Below are positions 24,801-34,925 of a stretch of DNA of 61,250 bases, in pieces. Both the position numbers and the translations under genes were made by a program. Within the stretch, counting starts at the first letter, position 1, and every line of letters starts with the position of its first letter. Origin of the DNA: Allomyces macrogynus ATCC 38327 (taxonomy: Eukaryota; Blastocladiomycota; Blastocladiomycetes; Blastocladiales; Blastocladiaceae); assembly GCA_000151295.1 (NCBI GenBank), contig GG745338.1:1338173-1399422 (forward strand), read 5' to 3'. Under the pieces are notes generated by a model. It searched no databases and had not been told where the DNA came from. It saw only the letters and a list, made by a program, of their open reading frames with translations.

Positions 24801-25855
24801 GAGCGGTCGGTTGGTCGGTTTGCAGGTCGCGGGCCAGAGCCGCCCCGAGGCTCGGAGTCGCGACGAGAGCATGATCGGCCGGCGCTTCGTTGATTGTTGG
24901 ATCACGGCAAGAGACGAGCGCCGGGGAATTTTGTATAAAGGTCTCAGCGTTCCTTGGATCCATTGCTTTGTTCTTGTCACCGCCAGTCGCCGTGCTGTGC
25001 CAGCCACCGCACGATCCCGCACGACAAAGCTGGTCCTGTCTATTTTCGAGACTTGAGACTTGCACGCGAGGGGAGTGCTATTTTGTGAGCACTTGAGGCG
25101 AGTTTAGTCGGTCAAGCACAGGATGGATGCGAGCGCGTCGCCGCGCAACCATTCTTGTCGGTCAGCGGCATGGTAACCGCGCGCAAACGGCAGGGAGCGC
25201 GCGCACATGGCAGCAACGATGGAGTCGGGCCATCACTCTACATATCAGCCTCCACCGTCTCGTCTCCCACCCCTACCACCGTCAACCACTTCCATAAGTC
25301 TCGCAGCGCACCAGTAACTTGTGATCGGGAGCAATACGCTGCGTCGTCTTCAATGACGACGAGCCGGCCCGCCCGCCAGGCCCCAGTGGCACGTCATGGT
25401 CTGTGCGCTTGGGATGGCGACCGCGACTGCTTGGTTGATGGTTGCGCCGGCACTGAGGGCTGATGCCTCTCGACTGCAGGTCATGCTTCCTTCGCTGAAT
25501 GGAATTGACGGGACCGGTGTCGTGATGAGACGAGATGAGAGGATGCTCGGAAATACGGCGGAGGAGATTTCATTATTGCTGGGCTAGCATGCTTCTTGAA
25601 CTTGAATCGTGAGCTGCAATCATCAGCAATCCTAGTAGTCCCATGAACGGCGACCCCACCTGCTCCAGCCTTCCAAGCCCCTTTGCATTGCAGCGTCGAA
25701 GACTCTCCACCGTGTTTCTGCAGTGATTTGTTGCAGGCGAGCTAGATGTGGTTTCGGGCCACTGGACTAGTCGCAGTCCAACATCTTCAATCCCTCCCAG
25801 CTCGGTCAAAATCACAGACCAATTTCCAAAAGGGTATATTTGAGAGCAAGTGTAG
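24801..25855. other. Intergenic region between convergent genes
   Basis: Enolase and the CC2D2A-like gene converge here, so two 3' UTRs are expected. The centre (25090-25850) is less GC-rich and has no supported gene. Confidence 0.5.
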
Positions 25856-28800
25856 TCACGTCACGTTCGTCGCCACGCCAACCCCCACCCACACGGTCCG
25901 TGCGCCCATCGGATGCACAAACGACGAGACTGCAACGGCAAACGCGCACCCGGCCACGCTGCAGTCGAGGTACCCGCCCTCCACTACCACATTGCGAAAC
26001 ACAAGTCAGTCGACGAGTCAGCAAAGCCGTAACCGAGACGCGTCGAAGACGTACCCAGGAACTGGAGCATCGCCGTGGGCGACGGCTTCCCATGAAACCG
26101 CAAGAACCGGTACGAAAAAGTGCATGCTGGCGGGAACAGCTCCACGGGACCCTTGAGGTTCGGGATGGCGCCACGCAATCTGCACGCCTCGAGCTCGGCA
26201 ATCTGGTCGCGTAACCACAGCGAGAGGACACGGTGGAACCGCGTCGTGAGCAGCAAGTGGTTCTTGCGGTACTCCTTGATCAGCTGGCCGAGCGCCATGG
26301 CCGCGGCCACGTCGTTGAGCGGGAACGTGAGCGAGACGTCGTGCAGCTGTGTTGGCGGGTTGTCTAGAAAGGCCGCACTGTTTTGAGCCCGTTCGCCGAT
26401 TCGAGCGCACATAAACGACGACCGAAACGTACAAAAGCAGCCCATGACCGACGCAAACTCGGGCTGGCACGCCGGCGACAAGAACGGCAGCCAGCATGCC
26501 GGGTTGTTCAACTCCCACGAGAATATCGGCCGCGCGAGCAAATCCGACCGTTGCACATTGAACCAGACATTCTGGTGATTAAAGAGCGTGACCAGCCGCT
26601 CAAACGCGAACCCGGACTGCGTATAACTGCTCCATGCCGTGCCCGCCACCAAATCCCAGTGCTGCACCTTGAGCCGCGCGTTCTGGCGCGTCACGTGCGC
26701 GAGCGCCGACCGGCCCGTGAACCCCTCCACGTCAAGCCCCTGCGTACTGCCCGACCGCCGCGATAAGGGGGCTGCGTCGTCGAGTCCGCGATGGTGGTCG
26801 TCGTCGGCGGCCATGCGGTCCACGGTCACGACCCACACGCGGTGCATCCCGTGGTGCGTGCCAACAGCGACAAACGCGTCGGATCCGTGTCCGAGAAAAA
26901 GTGAGCAGAGGAGGATCGCGTGTTCCATGAGACTGCCGAACCCGCGGGCGACCATGGCCGCAGGTGTCGCGATCTGACTCGATCGCGACTCGGCGCAGAG
27001 CACGGGCTCGCCGTAGGCGTTGGCGAGCGGTTGCGTCGAGTGGTGCAGCAAGTTCGCGACCTTGGCCGAGAGTTTGGCGAGTTGCCGGTGCGTCGTCTCG
27101 GAAAAGGGCGTCCAGGGCGCGTAGAATGGGATTTGCGCGACGAACCGCGCCAGGTCGTGCCGAGTGTGCGTGCTGGAAAACTTGAACGGGCACACAAACG
27201 ACGTGAGCGGGCGGAAGATGTTGGATTCGTCGAGGCCGAGAATGGCAAAGTTGCGCCGCGGGAAAAGCTGGTGCAGCGACTCGACCATTGGGCGGTAGTA
27301 GTTCCAAAGGGTCATCTGGCAAGTGGAGAGCGCTGTGTCAGCGATGCTGAATCAAGAGAAAATGGTCATGACACCCACAAAAGCCAGCGTACCGAGTTAG
27401 CTTCCTGCTCCATCATGTTCTTAAAGTACTCTTGCAGCTCGAGTTCGTCGTCCTCATTGTCCTCGTTGTCCTCGTCGTCCTCGTCGACCTCGGAAAGCGA
27501 CGCAGCTCGGCGCTCTGTTGCCGAGGCCTGAATGCCGAGGGGATTACGGTCAGCGGACCATCGTCTCGTCGCCAAGGAAGGGAGCGGAAACGGAGACAAA
27601 CACGCACCTGCTCGGGGCACAAGTCGCGCTTCATCTTCTCCGGATACTTGCGGAACCACACCTCCTCGGTCTTGGGGCACACGTCGACCACCTTGGCAAA
27701 CGCGCCGCGCTCCTGCGTGCGGTCCGTCGCGTGCACGTGCAGGACGACGTGGTGGTCGAACCGGTCCGGACAGACAATGGGGACGGCCACCTCAAACGGC
27801 CGCTTGACTGTGAGCAACGCGCGCAGTAACGGCAGCCGCCCTTTCCCGAGCAGTTCGCCGTGCGTGAGTACGCCTTCGTTATTAAAATCGAACAGCTCAA
27901 ACGTGATGGTCTGGCACGCGACCCACTGCACGACATCGTGCATCTCGCCCGGCGGGATCACGACCGTAAACTGCAGCTCCTGGTCCCACTGCGGCGTGGC
28001 CGTGCCCATCAGCGCCGACGTTTGCTGCGTCTGGCCCGCAACCGTGACGCGCACATATGGGTCGAGTGTCGCATAGTCGATCCCGTGGCCCAGGCGCCGC
28101 TTGGCGCGCACGAACCGGTCGAGCCCAACGGCCTCGACGACGCGGATCGATATACTGCGGCTGAGAAAGACAAAATCGGAGACGATGCCCGAGTCGAGCA
28201 TCGATCGCATGAGCGAGTCGGACGGCACCCACAGGAACTCGGGGTCGTCGAGATTGAGAAACATGAGAAATTCGGCCTCCGACTGGGCGCGGCGTAGTGC
28301 GGCGACGAGAAACGTGTTGGTCGGACTGAACCCGAGCGACTGGCACAGTTCACGAACCTCTGCCGTCGTGTTGCCGTGCTGTAGCCGGAACAGTCGTCGC
28401 GCGGCGTCACGCTTCATTTCGAGCGTCACGTTGTAGTCGGCGAGAAACTCGAGAAAGTCTTCAAAGTCGAGCAGGCCCGAGCATGACGAGTCGTAGCGGT
28501 ACATGATGCTCTTGACCACGTCGTGCGGCAGCGGCGGGCCAAAGCGAGGCTACCGTCGATGAAGCAGGACCGTCAGTTGCGCCGGGGAGAAAAGTTGGAC
28601 AATCGCGCCATCAACGCACCAGGAGCGCATGCAGCTCGCGCACAGTCAGCCGGTACTTGGCCACGACCGGCTGCTTGAAGTCCAGCACAGCGCGGCCAGC
28701 GCGCGACGAAGTGGCCGAGTGAACGCGAATTGCATTGATCAAGCTCGGAATGCGCGACGTTGACCCCGTGAGCAGCGTACTCGAGTCCTTGACGGCGCTA

Positions 28801-29099
28801 TCGCCGCCGCCACGGAGCGCCACGCCGAGCCCGAGAGTACTGTGGCCCATGGTCCCGTGGCTCTGGTCGGTGAGATGCCTTCGTACCGACGACGCGGGCG
28901 GCGGGACGCTACTGCCGGACCTGCTCGTCAACGACTCGGACTCGACCGGGTCCGTGTCGCTGGCGGCCGAGCGGGCGCGCGGCATGGATGGGGTCCCCTG
29001 GCTCGAAAAAGCGCGCTCCTGCTCGACAAGGGCGTCCTCGGCATGTTGGGCAAAGATGAAGCGGTAGCGCCGGATCTGGTACTCGGTGAAGGTGGCCAT
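25856..29099 (-). CDS. CC2D2A/CEP76-type C2 and transglutaminase-like ciliary protein
   Basis: Exons 28620-29099, 27608-28549, 27393-27527, 26055-27315 and 25856-25983 give 981 aa in phase. An optional in-frame intron (26364-26432) would make it 958. The N-terminal ~150 residues are Ser-rich after MATFTEYQIRRYRFIFAQH. An EF-hand-like loop follows (DSSCSGLLDFED), then a C2 domain (about 270-430; LDPYVRVTVAGQTQQTSA and TPQWDQELQFTV), an acidic linker, and a transglutaminase-like domain: RRNFAILGLDESN, ARFVAQIPF, MEHAILLCSLFLGHGSDAFV, LFNHQNVWFNVQ. The last exon (FAVAVSSFVHPMGARTVWVG) matches the family C-terminus. CC2D2A acts at the ciliary transition zone and CEP76 at centrioles. The RFVxxIPF and NxWFNxQ motifs favour CC2D2A, but the protein is much shorter than animal CC2D2A. 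Confidence 0.8.
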
Positions 29100-30246
29100 G
29101 GGTGATTGCAGCAGGCAGCGTCGCAATTCGCCGGCGATCAGCGTGCTGCCGGCGTGTGTCGATGAGCTTGTCTAGCGAACGCGGGTGTCGTGATGAGTTG
29201 ATGGCGCGCCGACTGCAGCAAGTGAGCGGGGTCGTTGGCAACCGGTTGCGGGTTGATTGGAGGTGATCGGACCGTTGGAGTTGGCGCGTCTCGCACAGCC
29301 GCCGTCCAAACTTGGCCATCCGCTGTCCAGCTTGCGAGCTGCTCCATCCGCCCCTGCGTTTCTTCTTGGTCGACCGGCATTCCTCAACCTTGACAACGAC
29401 AGCAGAAATGGGCCACCTTTCCCCAACCATACTTGCTGTTCGCTCCACGGCCATGGGCCAGGCTAGTAGCAAGAATCGTCGATGGACAGTTGTCGGCCGC
29501 GGACATGAACGTCTTCGCTCGGAAATGCTTCTCAGACAACGCCCGACGATGCCAGGCTACACACACGACATCTTGTGGTGGAGTTGCATGCTTTCTTCCT
29601 CTTCCCAGCACAACCTCAACAAAAAGGAATGTCATGCAAGTATGGATGGAATGAAGATTGATCAACATGGAACCGTCAGCGATTGGGCTTCTCCCAACGA
29701 GCCAAACCGACCCAAGGTGGCCTAAATCAGGGTGGAGAAGAAAGAAACCAATGAATTCTGCTTAAAATCCCGAAATCCTCGCGGTTGTCCTGCACTTCAG
29801 GGGCAACACCGCCCTTGTCATTCATCCTATGGTCGCGACCAGCAGGCCAACTTGACCGCACTTTTCCACGGAACACGCTCAGGGCCAGCTTGGCCAATCT
29901 GTTGATCTTCAGGTAATACACTGGAGCAAAACGCCTGCCGACGTGCTCCCGCGCAGCGCGTCTTCAGTCTTGGCGAACCCGCGGCGGAAGTGCACCGCAC
30001 ACGCTCACGCAACATCGCGCAGCACCAAGGCTCAAGCCAATCAATCAGGACGAACCACATGGTTTGCACTTAGAACCGGCCCACCACCATCCTCGCACTC
30101 GGCCGCGCTATTCCAAGTCGCAACTTCCCGCAACCGTCTTTGCACAGCCTGTTCTCGACGACGCCGGCTCTATCTCGAGGTGTTGCAGCTGAACAAGTGA
30201 TCGGGCAGCACCGTTTGTCTGATCAACCAACCAACCGATCACAGCC
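29100..30246. other. Divergent promoter region
   Basis: It lies between the CC2D2A-like gene (-) and the gene at 30247 (+). It is moderately less GC-rich at 29380-29780, with scattered short frames and no supported gene. Confidence 0.5.
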
Positions 30247-31371
30247 ATGTCCTCGACCGACCCTCCACCAACAGCAACTCTGCCACCTGCACCCGCAACC
30301 GTCGCCAGCTGCACAAGTCCAACGTCAGCTTTTCTCGGTGACGACGATGACCTGGCCAGCATCACCGCGCAGGCCGCCGACATGGACGACTGGATCGACC
30401 GCGTCACAATCGTCGACCACGCGCTCGACCAGCTCGATCTCGACGACGCGCCGATCGACGACGACGACCGCATGACGACGGCGACCACAAGCACGCGTCG
30501 CACGCACACGTGGACCGAGGATCCTGATACGCCGTACCATCCTCTTGATGCACCCCCACCCCCACTCTCGGACACGACCGCACCGCACCCGCCGCCAGAG
30601 TACCCGTTTGACGATGCCACGTGCTCGCTGACGATCTACCGCGGGACAAGACCGCTGCTCCGCGCTGTTGACGTCCCCGAAGACGACATGATTGCGCTGC
30701 ACCGCCACATGACGCGCATCGGAATCAAGCTCGACCGTATCGTCCTGCGCGAGTTTTGGAACGTGCCAGTGCACTACATTCTCCAGCTCGCGCGCGATGT
30801 GCCAGATCCATGGAACGAGCCGCAGTGGTCGGTCGCACAGGCTGTTCTCGTTCGCCGCATCATTCTCGGCGTGTTGGCCGGTATGGCTGCGCGCGGGTGG
30901 CGGCACATCTCGACCGTGGCCACAGCGCGCAAGGGCGGTGACGCGGACGTGTGGGTGTTTATGCGGTCGTCTGCCCCACCACCGACGCCAGTGACCTCAA
31001 CCACGACGGCCCCACTGGACGCTCCACCCATGTTTGCACTCGGGTGGGAGGCGCACGACCGGCTCGTGATTGTCGATGCCCCCGACGATGCGCGCGACGC
31101 CCTAATTACGAGTCTGGCGCGCCGGTGGCCGACGGGCGTGTCTCTTGTCGCGCACTCGCGCCCGGGGCACATTATCCTCAAGCTCGCGGGCAATCCGTGG
31201 TTTGATGGGGACCCGCACGCGCAGCGGCTTGTGGCGCACTTGGTTGCCGATTTGGCTGCGGCGCAGTGGAGCGTCTACGCGTCGGTTGCGGTCACGGCCG
31301 CTGCCAATGCCGGCGTCGATACGTGGGTCCTGAGCAGGAGCGCGCCGGCGTGGGGTGGGTTTGGTTGGTGA
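30247..31371 (+). CDS. Unrecognised 374-aa protein with an internal repeat
   Basis: A single exon. Residues 1-115 are Pro/Thr/Asp-rich and probably disordered. Two related units follow. The first (~118-243) ends VRRIILGVLAGMAARGWRHI, then STVATARKGGDADVWVFMRS. The second (~258-367) has GHIILKLAGNPW and ends HLVADLAAAQWSVYASVAVT, then DTWVLSRS. Both share a Leu-rich helix, an aromatic [GQ]W, a beta strand, and D-x-W-V-[FL]-x-R-S. I do not recognise the domain. No signal peptide or membrane span is seen, so a cytosolic or nuclear place is likely. Confidence 0.7.
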   Translation: MSSTDPPPTATLPPAPATVASCTSPTSAFLGDDDDLASITAQAADMDDWIDRVTIVDHALDQLDLDDAPIDDDDRMTTATTSTRRTHTWTEDPDTPYHPLDAPPPPLSDTTAPHPPPEYPFDDATCSLTIYRGTRPLLRAVDVPEDDMIALHRHMTRIGIKLDRIVLREFWNVPVHYILQLARDVPDPWNEPQWSVAQAVLVRRIILGVLAGMAARGWRHISTVATARKGGDADVWVFMRSSAPPPTPVTSTTTAPLDAPPMFALGWEAHDRLVIVDAPDDARDALITSLARRWPTGVSLVAHSRPGHIILKLAGNPWFDGDPHAQRLVAHLVADLAAAQWSVYASVAVTAAANAGVDTWVLSRSAPAWGGFGW

Positions 31372-31899
31372 TCTTTCATCGGGTGATCTTTTTGATCGAT
31401 CTTGTAGCTCGGTTGCTCTTGTCTTTGTTTGTCGTTTGCAGCGGTTTCTTGGGAAATGTATACCAATGGATTTTTGCCCGTACTTTACGGCCCTGTCACC
31501 CCTCCTCCTCGAGGCCAGCTCAACCGCTGCGATCAGAGGCTCGCGCGCGGCGCGATTGTCCTCTTTGATGCAAGAAAGGATGGTTGGTTCGCAGCTCATA
31601 TTTCGGGAGACGGTGCGGTTTGCCTCATAACGCGGTCACGTTCTCTGATCACAGTAAATATCATCCTTCACGCCCAACGACCACACTCGTTATCCACCAG
31701 CACCGGCCCAGCACAATGGCCAACGCGCGCTCACCGCCCGCAATGGGCTCTCGCGGCCGTATAAAATGCGGCGACCCCCCGCGGCAGCCCCTCTTCCCTC
31801 CGCACCCCCCTCCCTCCCTCCCTCTGCTCTCTCTTGGCGCCAACTTGCGCTTCCGCCTTTCCCCCCTTTAATTCTTGCTCAAAACACTCTACCTGAGCC
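31372..31899. other. Promoter region of the deacetylase gene
   Basis: The interval contains a T-rich 3' UTR part, then a TATA box and a long pyrimidine-rich leader (31787-31870, runs of CCCTCCCT type). No gene is seen. Confidence 0.55.
31759..31766 (+). promoter_or_regulatory. TATA box of the deacetylase gene
   Basis: GTATAAAA lies 134 nt before the end of the leader and ~140 nt from the ATG, directly upstream of a C/T-rich stretch. Confidence 0.65.
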
Positions 31900-33501
31900 A
31901 TGGCTCCTCGCTCCTTGCACGCACGCCGCAGCGGTCGCGGCCTCGGCCTGATCTTGTCGCTGCTCACGGCGCTCGCGCTCCTGTCGGCCGCGCGCGGTCA
32001 ACTCGTCGACGATTTCACGACCACCTCGGGCACAACCAACAAGCTTGGTCTCTGGCGCGGGTCGGACGACGGGAACCTCGTGTACTCGAAGGGGCAGGTC
32101 GTTGTGCCGAGTGTACGTGTCCGCTGTTATTCCCCCCTGTCGCGCGCCCATCGCGAACGCGACACTGATCACGCATCTCGACGCGAATAGAACGGGTACT
32201 TTGTCGAAGTCGTGTCGCCCGACGGCAAGTGCGCGGTTCTCGGCGGTAAAGCCCTGCAATTCGAGTTCCAGGCGCCCAAGGGCACGGTCGTGCGCGTGAA
32301 GTCCGAGGCTTTTGCGTCGTGCAACCCGCCCAACGACAGCCAGCTGACCGAGCAGTACGTGACGTTCCTCGCGCCCACGGCTGACGTGGCCGTGGCCAAC
32401 GTGCCGCTCGCCGCGTGGAACCAGCTCGACGCGGCGAAGATCAACGACTTTGTCTGGGAGGGGCCCGTCACGCTGCGCGGCGTGTCGCTCATGCCGGCGA
32501 CGGCGACGACGGCGTCGATCGGGGCCAAGTCTTCGACGGCTGCGAGTTCGGCGACGAGCACGGTGCCGCAGTCAACGAGTACGCGCGCGACGAGCACGAG
32601 TTCGGCGACCAGCACGACGAGCGCTGCCACGAGCACGAGCACACGCACGACCAGCTCGAGCACCAGCACGGGCACGTCCACCACGTCGTCGGCCGCGACT
32701 TCCGGCGGTGCTGCCCCGACACCGCTCTTCCCGGCCCCCGCCGACTGGAATCCCGTCGGCGGCAAGCCGACGCCGTCGTACGTGACCGACGAGTTTGGCA
32801 TGTACCAGTCGTGCGGGTGGCCTGGCATGTTTGCCGCGACCTATGACGACGGCCCGCACCCGGAGTACACGGCCAAGATCCTGGCCGCCGCCAAGGCTGC
32901 CGGGTACCGCCTGACCTTCTTCTGGATTGGCGAGAACGTGCGCGATAACCCGAGCGTCGCGCAGTCGGTGATCAATGCCGGGCATCATGTCGCGTCGCAC
33001 ACGTGGAGCCACCCGTCGCTGATCACGCTGAACGAGGACCAGATCATTGCCGAGCTCGACCAGACCGAGGCGGTGATTCGGCCGTACATTGGCGGCAAGC
33101 GCCCGCGGTTCATGCGCCCGCCGTACGGCGATATGAATGCGGCCGTGATGAACATTATCAAGACCAAGTACAATTACCGTGTCGTCTACTGGTCGCTCGA
33201 CTCGAACGACTGGCAGGATACGCAGACGGTCAACGGGATCTCGAGTTACTACACGTCGGAGATGGTCAATGCGCCGGCGTCGAAGTACTCGCATATCGCG
33301 CTAAACGTACGTTCTTTTCCGTTGGTTCTGTCCGCACGGCGAGATCGAATCCTGACGCGTCTTCACTCGTAAATTCCATAGCACGACATTCAGCTCAAGG
33401 CGACGCAGGTGGCCGCGTCGTTCTTCAAGCTGATTCGCGACAAGGGGTTCACGCAGGTGCCCATGTACGTTTGCCACAACGACGTCGCGTACCAGAACTA
33501 G
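31900..33501 (+). CDS. Secreted polysaccharide (chitin) deacetylase, CE4 family
   Basis: Exons 31900-32112, 32191-33306 and 33382-33501 give 482 aa in phase. CE4 enzymes remove acetyl groups from chitin or related polymers using a metal ion, and remodel the cell wall. Residues 1-33 are a signal peptide with an Arg-rich start. An N-terminal ~150-residue domain of unclear type (QFEFQAPKGTVVRVKSE) is joined by a Ser/Thr-rich linker to the catalytic domain. Motif 1 is TYDDGP (288-293, catalytic Asp and metal Asp), motif 2 is HTWSH (341-345, metal His pair), motif 3 is RPPYGD (380-385). The later SLDSNDW and the HD at the start of exon 3 match motifs 4 and 5. All active-site residues are present. 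Substrate is inferred. Confidence 0.92.
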
Positions 33502-33801
33502 ATCAAGGTCGAGCTGCGATTGCAGTGGCGGGCACGCGTCGTCCGCGTAGAGGAGATATATACCCCGTGGGGCCCGACTGTTGGCCTTGCTGTTGCCGAC
33601 TCGGAGTGATAGTGATAGAATTGCTCGAAAGAAATGAAATAGGAAACTGTTTGCATTCCTTTTCTCTTTCGTGCATGTTGGATTGGCTGTTGCCGGCGCT
33701 GGCGCCGTCAGTTCCGTCAAATCACATTGCTGCCTCACTGGGTAACAAGTGCAATCAAAGGTTCATTTCCATCTTTCGCATGTCCTCCGGCCAGTCCAGT
33801 C
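33502..33801. other. Convergent 3' region
   Basis: Between the ends of the deacetylase (+) and FAM177-like (-) genes. An AT-richer stretch (33600-33670) with TATATATA-like sequence at 33555-33562 probably belongs to 3' UTRs. No gene seen. Confidence 0.45.
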
Positions 33802-34359
33802 CTACCCCTGCAGAGTCACGTTCTCCACTCCACCGGGTCCCTCCTGTCCCGGCATCGGCGACGGCGCAATCGGCACACTCGCCGGATTGATCCCACCCAC
33901 CGGCGACCCACTTGGCGCCTGCATCACGGCCGTCGCAACGGGCTGTGCGGCCACCATGCCAAAGTCGTTGACGGGCGCGGCCTTGTTGGCGGCCGACCGC
34001 GCAAGCGATTGCCGGATCAGGTGTTTTTGGTGCTAGTGTAACAATCGCTGTCAGCGACGTTCCCCGCGGTCGGATCGGAGTAAGAGCGTAGGTACCTGCT
34101 GCCCCTCGAAAATCGCCTCCTCGTAATACTCCGAGTACCGCGACGACGTGAGCCCGAGCATGTCGGCCACCTTGAGCCCAACACAGTCGATCACTTTGAG
34201 TGCGGCGGATGCGGCGCGGACGAGCGGGGCCGGGCAATTCGCGACGAGCGACGACGAGGAGCCGGCGGAGCGCAGGTCCGGCATGGACGAGGCCTGGTGC
34301 GCGTTGCCTGGCTGGTCGCCGGCCTCGAGGTCAACAAAGGGCGTGTCGTTGGGGGTCAT
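33802..34359 (-). CDS. FAM177-like protein
   Basis: Exons 34096-34359 and 33802-34032 give 164 aa (intron 34033-34095, phase 0). The core LKVIDCVGLKVADMLGLTSS followed by RYSEYYEE and a charged helix (HQKHLIRQSLARS) matches the conserved FAM177 segment, in which a hydrophobic stretch, a GxKxAxxLGxT motif and a [KR]Y...EY helix occur in this order. Human FAM177A1 is Golgi-associated; the molecular function is not established. The N-terminus is short and Ser-rich, the C-terminus Pro/Gly-rich. Assignment rests on remembered family features, not a search. The ATG at 34359 is chosen because the upstream frame is Pro/Arg-rich shadow. Confidence 0.72.
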
Positions 34360-34925
34360 GGTGGCGATGCTGCAGGTGCCAGGGGCGGACGGATCAGGTT
34401 GGGGCGGAGGATGTGCAGGCAGGCAATGCGACGCACTGGAGCGGGCTGCAAGCGGGCGCGATGGTGTGCAGGGTGCGAGAGGGGGCCGGGATCGCTGGCG
34501 AGGGAGGGGTCCCGGAGCGAGATCGTCTATCTGACGCGGCAGTGCAGCAAGTTGGACGCGGCAGGACGGATAGGCAAAGCGCGGGAGCGAGGGGTCGGCG
34601 ATCGTCGGATAATACTGCGATTCAATCGCGAGGAAAGTTGGACGCAGTGGCCGGGCAGGGGCGGCGACGCGGTCAGATGTCATTCCTGCCACTCGTATCA
34701 CCCCGCGTCGCCGCCCTCGTCTGTCGCTGAATGTTGCTGCTACTTTCCGTGACCCTGCACGATTCCATCCACCATTGCATTCGAGCTGCCCTTGAGACTG
34801 CCCGTCAAGGAATGATCCGCACCTGCTGCAACTGATTCTCGCCGCCCAACTCGTGCCCCTGCCGCAGCACCGCGTCGATTACGCTCAAGCTGCCCACCCG
34901 CCTCACGTCGGATCGGCCTGGCACC
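34360..34925. other. Divergent promoter region of FAM177-like and EXO84 genes
   Basis: 566 nt separate the two start codons. No TATA box stands out and no other gene is seen. Confidence 0.55.

Noticed and set aside
26364..26432. In-frame intron in the CC2D2A-like gene
   Set aside because: It has GTACGT and CTAG ends and a length divisible by three, but the frame is open through it, so it could be coding; noted, not modelled.
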